Position numbers and translations under genes: made by a program
Part shown: one piece after another, positions 21,625-29,238 of the stretch
Numbering within the stretch: position 1 is the first letter of the stretch
Layout: each line of letters begins with the position of its first letter
Notes under the pieces: generated by a model
Database searches by the model: none
Told to the model about the DNA's origin: nothing
What the model saw: the letters and a program-made list of their open reading frames with translations, nothing else
Virus record (IMG/VR): IMGVR_UViG_3300042939_000321
Location: 1 to 34,921 of that record
Source: a virus
DNA: 34,921 nt
Reading direction: 5' to 3' (one strand)

Positions 21625-22086
21625 ATGGCTACAAATGCCGCACCCGTGTACGGAAAACAGTATATCCGTTACGCTGAGACCTGGGAAGCCGCCGTCGACA
21701 CCCAAGGTGGTGTTGTCGGTACCGTCGAAGTCGGCGAACTCCGTGCCGTTAGCTACGCTACCTGGGCTGGTCCCAACGTTGCCGCTGCCGGCGATGCTTT
21801 CACTGTGGCCCCTACCACAATCTGTGGTATCAACCAGGCCTACATGCCTTCCGCCCTGGCTCAGCCTTACACTGCCCGTCAACTGACTGTGGCTACCTCC
21901 GGCCTGCTGCTGGTTGAAGTGGATCCTGCTTCTGCCGCAATCAACCTGAACACCCCCCTGCAAGTCAACCTGCTGGGTCAGGCTACCGCCGCCGGAACCG
22001 CTGTGACTCTGGACGGCACCACCCCGCTGATCCGCGAGAACGTAACCATCGGCGGTCGCCGTCTGGTGCTCGTTTCGTTCGCCTAA
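21625..22086 (+). CDS. Probable capsid decoration / stabilisation protein (153 aa)
   Basis: The call rests mainly on position and composition. It lies directly before the major capsid gene and is compact, Ala/Val/Thr-rich and predicted all-beta (VAAAGDAFTVAPTTICGINQ, TARQLTVATSGLLLVEVDPA, GGRRLVLVSFA). Head decoration proteins occupy this place in many phages. Codon use is biased like that of the capsid and sheath genes (CTG for Leu, GCC/GCT for Ala), suggesting high expression. It has its own 100-base leader with a GGGTAAAA element. Confidence 0.6.
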   Translation: MATNAAPVYGKQYIRYAETWEAAVDTQGGVVGTVEVGELRAVSYATWAGPNVAAAGDAFTVAPTTICGINQAYMPSALAQPYTARQLTVATSGLLLVEVDPASAAINLNTPLQVNLLGQATAAGTAVTLDGTTPLIRENVTIGGRRLVLVSFA

Positions 22087-22097
22087 TAGTTAACTTT

Positions 22098-22129
22098 GGC
22101 TGGGCATCCTTCGGTGTAAGCCCCAGCCC
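22098..22129 (+). other. Hairpin in the capsid gene leader
   Basis: GGCTGGG pairs with CCCAGCC across a ~17-base loop that itself holds a short CATC/GGTG stem. It lies in the 89-base gap between the decoration and capsid genes. No U-tract follows, so mRNA processing or stabilisation is likelier than termination. Confidence 0.55.
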
Positions 22130-22175
22130 TGGTTGCAACCATTTGAAGACATTTTAATTTCGGAGACTCCCTCCC

Positions 22176-23228
22176 ATGATGAACCTCCAGCAAACCTATG
22201 CTGGTGTAGATCCGATTCTGACTACACTGGCACAAGGTTTCATGTTGCCGGCGACAAATATCGCCAACTTTATTGCTCCTGTTGTAGATACCCCGACTCG
22301 TGCTGGCCGCATTCTGCGCTTCGGCAAAGAGCAGTTCGCCATCAACGACTTCCGCCGTGCATATGGCACCAACATCCCCTACGTGCAATCACGTTATGAC
22401 TCGGAGCCTTATGCTCTCGAGCAAGAAGTGGTGGCTTGGGAACTGCCCGAAGAAGTCATTGAGAACGCTGGCGAAGGCCCCGCTCAGGTAGACCTGCGTG
22501 CGATCGAAACTCGCAACGCCATGAGCCGCCTGATGAACGCCTATGAGTACACCGTATCTCAGGCTGTTACCGTAACCGGTACTTACAACCCCTACGAGCC
22601 GAACACCGGTGCTGGTGCTCAAGACGGCCTGGGCTTCACTACCTGGACAACCTTTAACACCGCCTACGGTGCCGCCTCCGGCCCCTCGGCTTGGTCCTCC
22701 CTTACCTCCAACCCGATCGAAGACGTTCTGACCCTGAAGCGTTCCGTCGCTAACCAGATCGGTATCCGTCCTAACTCGATGGTTGTTGGTACTGCCGTAT
22801 TTGACCAGCTGCTGACCAACCAGGCGATCCTTGAGCGTATCAAGTACACTACCGCCGACAGCATCGACACCGACATGCTTGCCCGCTACTTCGGTCTCGA
22901 GCGCGGTCTGCGCGTGGCTGAGGGTCGTTATCTGGCCACCGACGGTAGCCTGCAGCCCGTGTTCCCTGAGAATGGAATTCTGCTGTTCTATAGCCCCAAC
23001 GGTCCTTCCGATTCTGTGATGCCTGCCGGTGGTGCTAATGCTGCCACCCCCGCTTTCGCTTACACCTACCAGCTGACCGGCACCCCTGCCGTTCGTCCTG
23101 AGTACTACATCCGTGAGCGTCGCGTTGTCCGCGCTGAGATTACTGTCGAGCGTGTTGTCAACCTGGTTGGCCTCGGTGCTACTGGTCTTATCGGTTCCGG
23201 CGCGATGATCACCGACATTCTGTCCTGA
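22176..23228 (+). CDS. Major capsid protein (350 aa)
   Basis: Shell-forming subunit. The call rests on length, gene context and typical capsid sequence. An N-terminal arm (PILTTLAQGFMLPATNIANF, then APVVDTPTRAGRILRFG) is followed by an ELPEEVIENA / ALEQEVVAWE strand region. A helix-rich middle comes next (DVLTLKRSVANQIGIRPNSM, VVGTAVFDQLLTNQAILERI), where the NSMVVG..VF..L block is typical of HK97-fold capsids of this group. The C-terminus is beta-rich (RPEYYIRERRVVRAEITVER). GGAG at 22162-22165 serves as Shine-Dalgarno. Codon bias is strong, as expected for the most abundant virion protein. Confidence 0.88.
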   Translation: MMNLQQTYAGVDPILTTLAQGFMLPATNIANFIAPVVDTPTRAGRILRFGKEQFAINDFRRAYGTNIPYVQSRYDSEPYALEQEVVAWELPEEVIENAGEGPAQVDLRAIETRNAMSRLMNAYEYTVSQAVTVTGTYNPYEPNTGAGAQDGLGFTTWTTFNTAYGAASGPSAWSSLTSNPIEDVLTLKRSVANQIGIRPNSMVVGTAVFDQLLTNQAILERIKYTTADSIDTDMLARYFGLERGLRVAEGRYLATDGSLQPVFPENGILLFYSPNGPSDSVMPAGGANAATPAFAYTYQLTGTPAVRPEYYIRERRVVRAEITVERVVNLVGLGATGLIGSGAMITDILS

Positions 23229-23253
23229 TATAGGATACTAAAGAGGTGTTATC

Positions 23254-23730
23254 ATGGCTATTCTCCGTCCGTTAACAAAAGCTCAATACGAAGTGAGCTT
23301 CACCGCGCTCTCCAATGCTGGAGCGCCCGCCGCGACTTTTGTTTCGGTTTTTACTCAGTTCAGCGGAATCAATGATTCCTCAGATAGCAGCACCTACGCT
23401 AACGGCACAGGCAACCGCCTGTACCACATTGTGGGACCTCGTACCGCCGACAACATCACGTTGACCGCACCGTACGACCCTACTATCTTTAAGTCCCTCG
23501 AGCAGTTTTGGCTGGATTACAACTGTAATCCGATCACTGTAACTGTGACCCCGACCTCTTGCGACGGTAGCTACCAGCAAGCATTCTCTGGTTTCGCAAC
23601 CACAAGTGGCCAGTACATCTGCTACGAGTGCCAGTTTGTTTCGATCACGACTGCTGACGTTGACCGTGAGAGCGGCGATGTTCAGACTATCGAAATTGAA
23701 CTAACGGTAAACTACTGGGAAAGAACGTAA
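23254..23730 (+). CDS. Tail tube protein (158 aa)
   Basis: Subunit of the inner tail tube. At 158 residues and predicted mostly beta it fits the gp19 / FII family. It has SAQ-like strands at the N-terminus (RPLTKAQYEVSFTALSNAGA), a GINDSSDSSTYANGTG loop, NRLYHIVGPRTADNITLTAP, and a C-terminal beta region ending in IELTVNYWE. Tube and sheath genes are normally neighbours, but here the tube lies 8 kb downstream of the sheath, after the capsid gene. AGAGG ahead of the ATG gives a reasonable ribosome site. A strong terminator follows. Confidence 0.75.
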   Translation: MAILRPLTKAQYEVSFTALSNAGAPAATFVSVFTQFSGINDSSDSSTYANGTGNRLYHIVGPRTADNITLTAPYDPTIFKSLEQFWLDYNCNPITVTVTPTSCDGSYQQAFSGFATTSGQYICYECQFVSITTADVDRESGDVQTIEIELTVNYWERT

Positions 23731-23745
23731 TCCCGCCGGGATTAC
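23727..23745 (+). other. Short hairpin at the tube gene stop
   Basis: GTAATCCC, loop GCC, GGGATTAC, starting in the last codons. It lies just ahead of the terminator and may protect the 3' end of the head-tail transcript. Confidence 0.5.
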
Positions 23746-23758
23746 CGTTCAATACCTT

Positions 23759-23790
23759 AAGGACCCTTGCTTCGGCGGGGGTCTTTTTGT
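23759..23790 (+). terminator. Intrinsic terminator closing the head module
   Basis: Stem GACCCTTGC (23762-23770), tetraloop TTCG, GCGGGGGTC (23775-23783), two of the nine pairs being G-T, followed directly by TTTTT. This is the only textbook intrinsic terminator I see in the window. Confidence 0.9.
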
Positions 23791-23796
23791 AGGGAG

Positions 23797-23823
23797 TTTA
23801 CTGCTCTAGACTAGCACTATAAT
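23797..23823 (+). promoter_or_regulatory. Putative sigma70-like promoter for the HNH ORF
   Basis: TTTACT at 23797-23802, a 15-base spacer, and a perfect TATAAT at 23818-23823, 22 bases ahead of the ATG at 23845. It lies directly after the terminator, so the ORF is insulated from the head operon. Confidence 0.6.
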
Positions 23824-23844
23824 GGAGCAAAATTACGTAGTAAT

Positions 23845-24525
23845 ATGCTCAACTTAGAACACATTGACCCCAAGAAAAGCCATCTCGTATCCGGTTTAAC
23901 CGGTAACGATTACAACGAGATTATTGCGGAAGAGTCTTACAATAAACGTAAGAATAATAGGTTCGTACCTTATCGAGTATGCGAGCACCCTGCACCGGTT
24001 ACTTTTGGCGACATTGGGGAGTTTTTGATTGAAGACAAGTGGATTGTGTGTGAGTTTGGGGGAGAGACCTGGTGGGCCGAAAGTAACCGAATTGGAAACG
24101 CCCAAGTGGAGGCGGGAAAGAAAGGCGTAAAAAATCAACCTCGCGAAGCCAAGGTACTTGGTGGTCAAAGAGGTACGGAAGTCATCCGGGAGAAAGGTGT
24201 CGGTATATATGGGTTAACGCCAGAGGAGAGGGAAGCAAACGGTAGAGCAGGGGGCGCCTTAGCTAGAGACTTAGGGTTAGGAATCCACTCTCCCGGTGTA
24301 AAAACCTTTGAAACTTGTAGCCAAGGTGGCAAAATAGGTGGTGCAGTTACTCGAGACTCTGGTAAACTCAAAGAGACATCTCGTCTGGGGGGAACAGTTC
24401 AGGGACCTCGCAATAAAGGGATGGCATGGTACCACCACCACGATGATTATGGCAACATTATCCGTAAACGGTCAAAGACACCGTTACCTGCTCCTTGGGT
24501 CTCAGGTAAGGGTAAAAGCAAATAA
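23845..24525 (+). CDS. HNH-type homing endonuclease-like ORF (226 aa)
   Basis: The N-terminus (LEHIDPKKSHLVSGLTGNDY, then NEIIAEESYNKRKNNRF) has the spacing of an HNH core: His pair, central Asn and a final N-x-x-K-x-N, as in phage HNH nucleases. The classical upstream zinc-type Cys pairs are absent, so the N-terminus looks trimmed. From ~95 onward there is a Gly-rich stretch with several G-G-x-x-G pairs (VLGGQRG, NGRAGGALAR, QGGKIGGAV, SRLGGTVQG), of the type seen in NUMOD3-like DNA-binding modules. The last ~35 residues (GMAWYHHHDDYG ... PAPWVSGKGK) recall the W-W-N-N-G ... GWV.GR module of the GIY-YIG ORF. It has its own promoter and sits after a terminator. It may be active or a mildly decayed copy. 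Confidence 0.7.
   Translation: MLNLEHIDPKKSHLVSGLTGNDYNEIIAEESYNKRKNNRFVPYRVCEHPAPVTFGDIGEFLIEDKWIVCEFGGETWWAESNRIGNAQVEAGKKGVKNQPREAKVLGGQRGTEVIREKGVGIYGLTPEEREANGRAGGALARDLGLGIHSPGVKTFETCSQGGKIGGAVTRDSGKLKETSRLGGTVQGPRNKGMAWYHHHDDYGNIIRKRSKTPLPAPWVSGKGKSK
24510..24517 (+). promoter_or_regulatory. GGGTAAAA boundary motif
   Basis: Exact motif in the last codons of the HNH ORF, followed by GCAAATAACG; 44 bases ahead of the ATG at 24554. It probably restarts expression of the baseplate module after the upstream terminator. Confidence 0.55.
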
Positions 24526-24553
24526 CGCATTGTGACGATCTGCTGGAACAAAA

Positions 24554-25111
24554 ATGAAGACAACGTTTTCAAGTGGCGTCATAGTCACATCCCAATTTCT
24601 TAATGGTTTTCAACAGATATATTTTGACGGTCAAGATATCGACCATCACTACCCGCCGCTCGGTCTGAATTCGCTCGTGCGCACGGGTCCAAACGGCCTG
24701 GACTCCGCTTACACCACACTTGGCACCAACCAGCCCGAACTTGACGCCACCGGATTGCTTGTTAGTGGCGCTCCCATCAGCGGAGACAAGGTAGTCTCCG
24801 GAATGTGGAACTTCGGTTACGACCCCTTAGTCGTAGGCAACCCCGCGAACGTTCGCGCCAACGCACCTCGCAGCTATACCACCAACGACAAGTTCAACTA
24901 TGCGTCGGGCGTACCTGTCCCCACGCCTGCTCAGAAGTTTGCCGCATTAGTTGCTGCTGACATCATCACGAAAGAAGTCTTAGAAACTTGGGTTCAGTCT
25001 TTGTTTGACGACCTCGAGATTGACAACGGTATATACGAATCCTCCTCGAACCCAGCTTGCCAAAACTACAGTGTTGGCGGGGGTAACTCCGACGTCATCT
25101 GCCCAGCGTAA
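24554..25111 (+). CDS. Probable baseplate or fibre-associated virion protein (185 aa)
   Basis: The N-terminus (FSSGVIVTSQFLNGFQQIYF, then DGQDIDHHYPPL) follows a pattern common in phage tail proteins: G-x-I/V-V-T-S-x-x-L-N-G, then a Y-F-D-G-Q-D motif. The rest is Gly, Asn and Pro-rich, with an Ala-rich helix (AALVAADIITKEVLETWVQS) near residue 140. It opens the baseplate module, immediately ahead of the J-like gene (11-base gap). I cannot assign a specific baseplate position. Confidence 0.6.
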   Translation: MKTTFSSGVIVTSQFLNGFQQIYFDGQDIDHHYPPLGLNSLVRTGPNGLDSAYTTLGTNQPELDATGLLVSGAPISGDKVVSGMWNFGYDPLVVGNPANVRANAPRSYTTNDKFNYASGVPVPTPAQKFAALVAADIITKEVLETWVQSLFDDLEIDNGIYESSSNPACQNYSVGGGNSDVICPA

Positions 25112-25122
25112 GGTACTAAAAA

Positions 25123-27945
25123 ATGGCCCGTTACGCACCTTTACCGTCCGTTAATATTGACCCCAGGAACGAAGCACAACTCGTGCAGCAAGCAGCTCAG
25201 CGAGTTTACGAGGCCTCCGGTCAAACTCTAAATGACTTTTCAGCCGGTAACCCTCTTGCAGCGTTACTGGAAGGGATGGTTTTTGCACAGGGGGAGTTTC
25301 TTTTTCGCGCGAACCAACTCCCTCAATCCATCCTTATTGAGTGGCTCGGCCCTTTTCTTGGGGCGATGCGGCGTCTTGGTACTCCTTCTGTCGCCCGCCT
25401 AACTCTTACGATCCCTCCTTCAGACACCCCTACAGCTATTCCGGCTGGGACCGCTTTCACGACTGACTCCAACTTAACTGGAGGCGAGACTTTTACTTTC
25501 GTTACTGACTCAGAAGTTATCATACCTCCTGGCGAGTCGATTGGATACGCCTCCGTCTCCTCACAGTTTGTAGGATCCATTTATAACTCGCCTGCAAACT
25601 CGATCACAGGGGTTTCCGCAACTCAGATCAACGGACTCACCGTAATTAATCCTCTCCCAGCCACCGGTGGCAGCGACGTTGAGACATACCCTGAGGTTCA
25701 GGAACGATTCTTTACGCTAATTCGCCGTCGAAATCCAGTCAGTGCCGAGGATTGGCAAGATTTCTTTACGGATTTTTACGGTGTTGGCACGCAGACTTCG
25801 GTTCAACCGAATCGGCCAAACCAAGGCACCTACAACTATGTTACAGACTACCTTAAGGCCAACGGGCAAGTTTCGTTTTTCGTGCTAGGCCCCGGCGGTG
25901 TTGAACTCAACCCTGCACAACTTGAGCGTGGGCAAAACGTAGTCAACTATTCCGTTCCAGTCGAGAACCAGGGACACTTGTACCCCATCACACTCAGCCA
26001 AGTTCAGTATAACTTAACTGTTGAGGTAGATGCCAACGGAAGCTTCGGGGTTAACCTTAAGGACTCATCCCTTAACTTTCGAGACCGTCTGTTTGAGATC
26101 CTGCAGCCAGGCAATGTGTTTCCCTCCACAACAAATCCGACGGTCAGTGACGTTGACGCAGCATTTTACTCCACGTTTGACTCCTCAACACGTTTCATTG
26201 ATCCGCATATCGAGTTCACGTCGGCTTACAACACGCCTCCTCTCCTTGAGGCAGGCGCCGCCACCTACACCAACGTTTATACTTTTGAGCCGACCGGAGA
26301 CCTACTAACAGTTAACGATCTTGTAGAAACCACCCTACCGGTTCCGATCTATTATCCGGTCCTTACCGACTTCACTCCCTATTCCGCGACAAAGAAAGAT
26401 CAAACGATTTACGGGAACCTGGTTCTCCAGCAGATTGAGTTTCTAGTCCCAGGTGATTACCTTCAGGGCCAAGTTTGTTACTGGGACCCTTCGGTAAACG
26501 GTGACGGTCAACTTCACATTATCAACGAAAACCTGACAATCGGGTCGCAGAACGAGATCCCAACGTTAATTACGAAAGGAAAAGTATCCTCAGCCAAAGC
26601 CTACTCCCCCTGGGTTGTAGGAAATTCCTACCAAGAAGTTACCTCGGGAGGTATTTACGACCCTGAAATTATTCTGTACGATTACGCACTCGATGAGTTT
26701 GTTCCCGATCCAGCTTCGATTATTCCCCTCGATCAGCGCCCTGGGGCATTTGTTTGGGTTGTGGCGCAAAACTTCACTCTTCAGCCCGCTACCAACGATG
26801 TTACGGGGGCTTTAGCGGCTTTCCAACTTGGTTCCCCTATAACCCCTCAACAACTGGAAGTTGGGCAATCCTATTCAGCAGCCACCTGGGTCTACACACC
26901 TCAGATTGGGTCCGGTCCCGACCCCGTGGCCGACCCGTACTACAACTACGTAGACATTCGCCTTGGTGTGGTAAATAAATACGCCTACGTCGTCAACGCA
27001 TTCACGTACGAGCCGAACGGTCGCACAATCAGCGAATACTTTGACGACCTTGTCGAACAAGGAATCGTTCGAGAAGTCGTTGTGCAAAATGGCGACAAAG
27101 GGTTGCCCATATACAAGTACAAACCTCGTTTCCCGGCAGGTACTTATTTGGAATACCGGTCCGATGCCACAAGTTCCCCCGAGTATTTCATTGCGGCTAA
27201 ATACTTCACCCCGACCAGCACTAACTCCCAAGTGATGGTGAACCAGGGACTGATCTTCCCCTTGTCTACTTCCAATGTCCAATACACACAACTTGAACTA
27301 GCGATTAAGAACGGTACTGTAAGAAAACCAACACGCATGTTCCGGTTTTTCAAAGGCGATCGCACTTTCTTCAGGCAAGGAAGTCAAGCCATAGCTTACA
27401 CGGCAACAACTAATGTCCACCCCTTGTTCGAGTTTTACATCTATCTGGAAAACGGAATCTTCGTGGAAACTGAGAAGTATGGTCCGAATCAATTTGAAGT
27501 TGGTAACTATATCCCTTATTTCGATCCTTTCTACGTCACTTACTCAGAAGACACAGTTCTGTCGGAAGACGGACGCAATCTGTACCGCACCATGTTGGCT
27601 TTTACGCCTGCCGACACAGTGGTAAACTGGACCAACACGACGGTGATAAACACAGCTCGAAATGAGGAGTATGCGGGTAATCTGTTACGCTACGTGGACC
27701 AGTACTCTTGTGAAGAGGATATCCTTTCTCAGCTTGGCCGAGATATTTCCGCAGTGAAACTCGGAGTCGCGCAAATTACAATCATCCCGAAGAACAACGG
27801 GCGATTCTCAAACGCTCGGCAACAATCGACTTTCGTGTGGGAGAATGCTTCCACTCTATCGGAAGTTCCACAACTCTCGTGGTATTCAGGCACAACCTAC
27901 CCTTATAGCCCTCCTCAATATAACGAGGGGACGATGAAGCTATGA
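25123..27945 (+). CDS. Baseplate J-like / gp6-type wedge protein (940 aa)
   Basis: The first ~350 residues match the Baseplate_J family: an N-terminal helical part (NPLAALLEGMVFAQGEFLFR), then TIPAGT-type strands (TAIPAGTAFTTDSNLTGG, FVTDSEVIIPPGESIGYASV). The diagnostic ATGGSDVETYPEVQERFFTL segment (family pattern A-T-G-G-x-D-x-E-x-x-x-x-Y-R/Q-E-R) follows near residue 180. In T4, gp6 joins neighbouring wedges into the baseplate ring. At 940 residues it is longer than T4 gp6 (660); the extra C-terminal ~500 residues are beta-rich and carry no motif I can name. The stop overlaps the next ATG. Confidence 0.88.
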   Translation: MARYAPLPSVNIDPRNEAQLVQQAAQRVYEASGQTLNDFSAGNPLAALLEGMVFAQGEFLFRANQLPQSILIEWLGPFLGAMRRLGTPSVARLTLTIPPSDTPTAIPAGTAFTTDSNLTGGETFTFVTDSEVIIPPGESIGYASVSSQFVGSIYNSPANSITGVSATQINGLTVINPLPATGGSDVETYPEVQERFFTLIRRRNPVSAEDWQDFFTDFYGVGTQTSVQPNRPNQGTYNYVTDYLKANGQVSFFVLGPGGVELNPAQLERGQNVVNYSVPVENQGHLYPITLSQVQYNLTVEVDANGSFGVNLKDSSLNFRDRLFEILQPGNVFPSTTNPTVSDVDAAFYSTFDSSTRFIDPHIEFTSAYNTPPLLEAGAATYTNVYTFEPTGDLLTVNDLVETTLPVPIYYPVLTDFTPYSATKKDQTIYGNLVLQQIEFLVPGDYLQGQVCYWDPSVNGDGQLHIINENLTIGSQNEIPTLITKGKVSSAKAYSPWVVGNSYQEVTSGGIYDPEIILYDYALDEFVPDPASIIPLDQRPGAFVWVVAQNFTLQPATNDVTGALAAFQLGSPITPQQLEVGQSYSAATWVYTPQIGSGPDPVADPYYNYVDIRLGVVNKYAYVVNAFTYEPNGRTISEYFDDLVEQGIVREVVVQNGDKGLPIYKYKPRFPAGTYLEYRSDATSSPEYFIAAKYFTPTSTNSQVMVNQGLIFPLSTSNVQYTQLELAIKNGTVRKPTRMFRFFKGDRTFFRQGSQAIAYTATTNVHPLFEFYIYLENGIFVETEKYGPNQFEVGNYIPYFDPFYVTYSEDTVLSEDGRNLYRTMLAFTPADTVVNWTNTTVINTARNEEYAGNLLRYVDQYSCEEDILSQLGRDISAVKLGVAQITIIPKNNGRFSNARQQSTFVWENASTLSEVPQLSWYSGTTYPYSPPQYNEGTMKL

Positions 27946-29237
27946 GCCAGCAACTAATCCCACTGAACAACGGCGTGGTCCCCCAGGTTCAAACAACGGT
28001 CACGCAAGATCGCCTCAATGTTCTGTCGTCCATTTACATCGATGTAAATAACTTACATAGCCGCCCGACCGAGTGGGTTCCAGGAGGTCGTCCGATTTAT
28101 CGTCGCCTGCCTGCGACTTCAGAAACATATCAAATCAACTTCTTCAATTTTGTTGCGAACTCAAACGTTCTCAGTCTAAACGAGAATATCGAGGGCATCG
28201 AGAAAGTAGGATACGTTTATTTACCGTACGGTGAGAACATCAACGGTCCGATTTCAGTTGAGGTGGTTGCCGCAGACGGCGACAAAGCGTTACTAGTTAA
28301 AGGTGGAGTCGTTATCTGGGAGTACGGTAAAGATGACGTTCTTCCGACGATCATCGATATTCGCACACTTGATATAGGTAGCGGCCAGTATGATCTCGCT
28401 TATCAGCTTATCTACGACGATTCGCCAGTACCGAAATTATACGCAGTTGAGGATTTTTCGCTGGTTGGGCAACCTCTGAATATAACCTCCAGCACCGACT
28501 CCATCGTCGGCTGGCGTTTCCCTGCAGTAAACGCTTTCCTAAACAACCCCCAACTGCGTTGGTCAAATGAGGACACCTTTTTTCAGTCCTGCATACAACC
28601 TAACGAAAGTTTCTTGCAGTGGGTGAGTTCTCAAACAGCAGCGTACTCCGACATTACGCTTAGGCTACCCCCCGGTTCAGCGTACAACGGTACCGCTACG
28701 TTGCAGTATGTGAATGGAAGTGCTTTCTCGGAGGTAGCCACAGTTGACGTGTCAACTGACGCTAATGGGCAATTTTTTAAGTTCGTCATTGACTCTCCCG
28801 TTTTGCAAACAGGGTGGAATATAGCATTCTCCTCCCCCAAAGTTTCGGTGCAGTCCATAACTGTGTCTGGAACTGTAACTATCTTGGAGAGACCCTCTGC
28901 ACCTTCGCCTCTCACGCAGTTGGTTATGTATCCCGTTGGTTTGTTGCCCCCGACTGTCACAGTCGGGAATGGGAGCGAAGTTCCCGCAACTTATTGCCGC
29001 CTCGCCATCGTAGATATCGGGTCTTCTTTCAATATCTTAAGGGTAGACGACCAGCGTACAATTATTCACAGAGACTATGTTCCAGTTGCTGACTGGTTGA
29101 CTCTACCTTTTGATGAAAATCTCATCTATTTCTACAACCAGGCACAAGAGTATCCGCGAAACTGGATGGATCCCACAACCTCCCTTAAACAGGAGTACGT
29201 CACACTTGAAAGCAAAGGTATCACCGTAGAGGCATGA
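27942..29237 (+). CDS. Baseplate-associated virion protein (431 aa)
   Basis: Not recognised by family. It is predicted mostly beta: an N-terminal helix-poor region, then a jelly-roll-like stretch (ITLRLPPGSAYNGTATLQYV, GQFFKFVIDSPVLQTGWNIA) that could bind carbohydrate or pack against neighbours. It is translationally coupled to the J-like gene (ATGA overlap) and one base from the 1077-residue gene. By position it would correspond to a wedge component such as T4 gp7 or gp8, but no sequence motif confirms this. Confidence 0.7.
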   Translation: MSQQLIPLNNGVVPQVQTTVTQDRLNVLSSIYIDVNNLHSRPTEWVPGGRPIYRRLPATSETYQINFFNFVANSNVLSLNENIEGIEKVGYVYLPYGENINGPISVEVVAADGDKALLVKGGVVIWEYGKDDVLPTIIDIRTLDIGSGQYDLAYQLIYDDSPVPKLYAVEDFSLVGQPLNITSSTDSIVGWRFPAVNAFLNNPQLRWSNEDTFFQSCIQPNESFLQWVSSQTAAYSDITLRLPPGSAYNGTATLQYVNGSAFSEVATVDVSTDANGQFFKFVIDSPVLQTGWNIAFSSPKVSVQSITVSGTVTILERPSAPSPLTQLVMYPVGLLPPTVTVGNGSEVPATYCRLAIVDIGSSFNILRVDDQRTIIHRDYVPVADWLTLPFDENLIYFYNQAQEYPRNWMDPTTSLKQEYVTLESKGITVEA

Positions 29238-29238
29238 T

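Noticed and set aside
21560-21886. Plus-strand open frame overlapping the decoration gene
   Set aside because: It is another-frame shadow of the 21625 gene with a Leu/Pro/Ser-rich composition and no own ribosome site. The annotated frame has AGGA at proper spacing.
14186-27363. Three copies of GCGATCGC (14186, 19278, 27356), the HIP1 palindrome abundant in cyanobacteria
   Set aside because: Three copies against about 0.5 expected is too weak to assign a host, and cyanobacterial genomes carry it far more densely.
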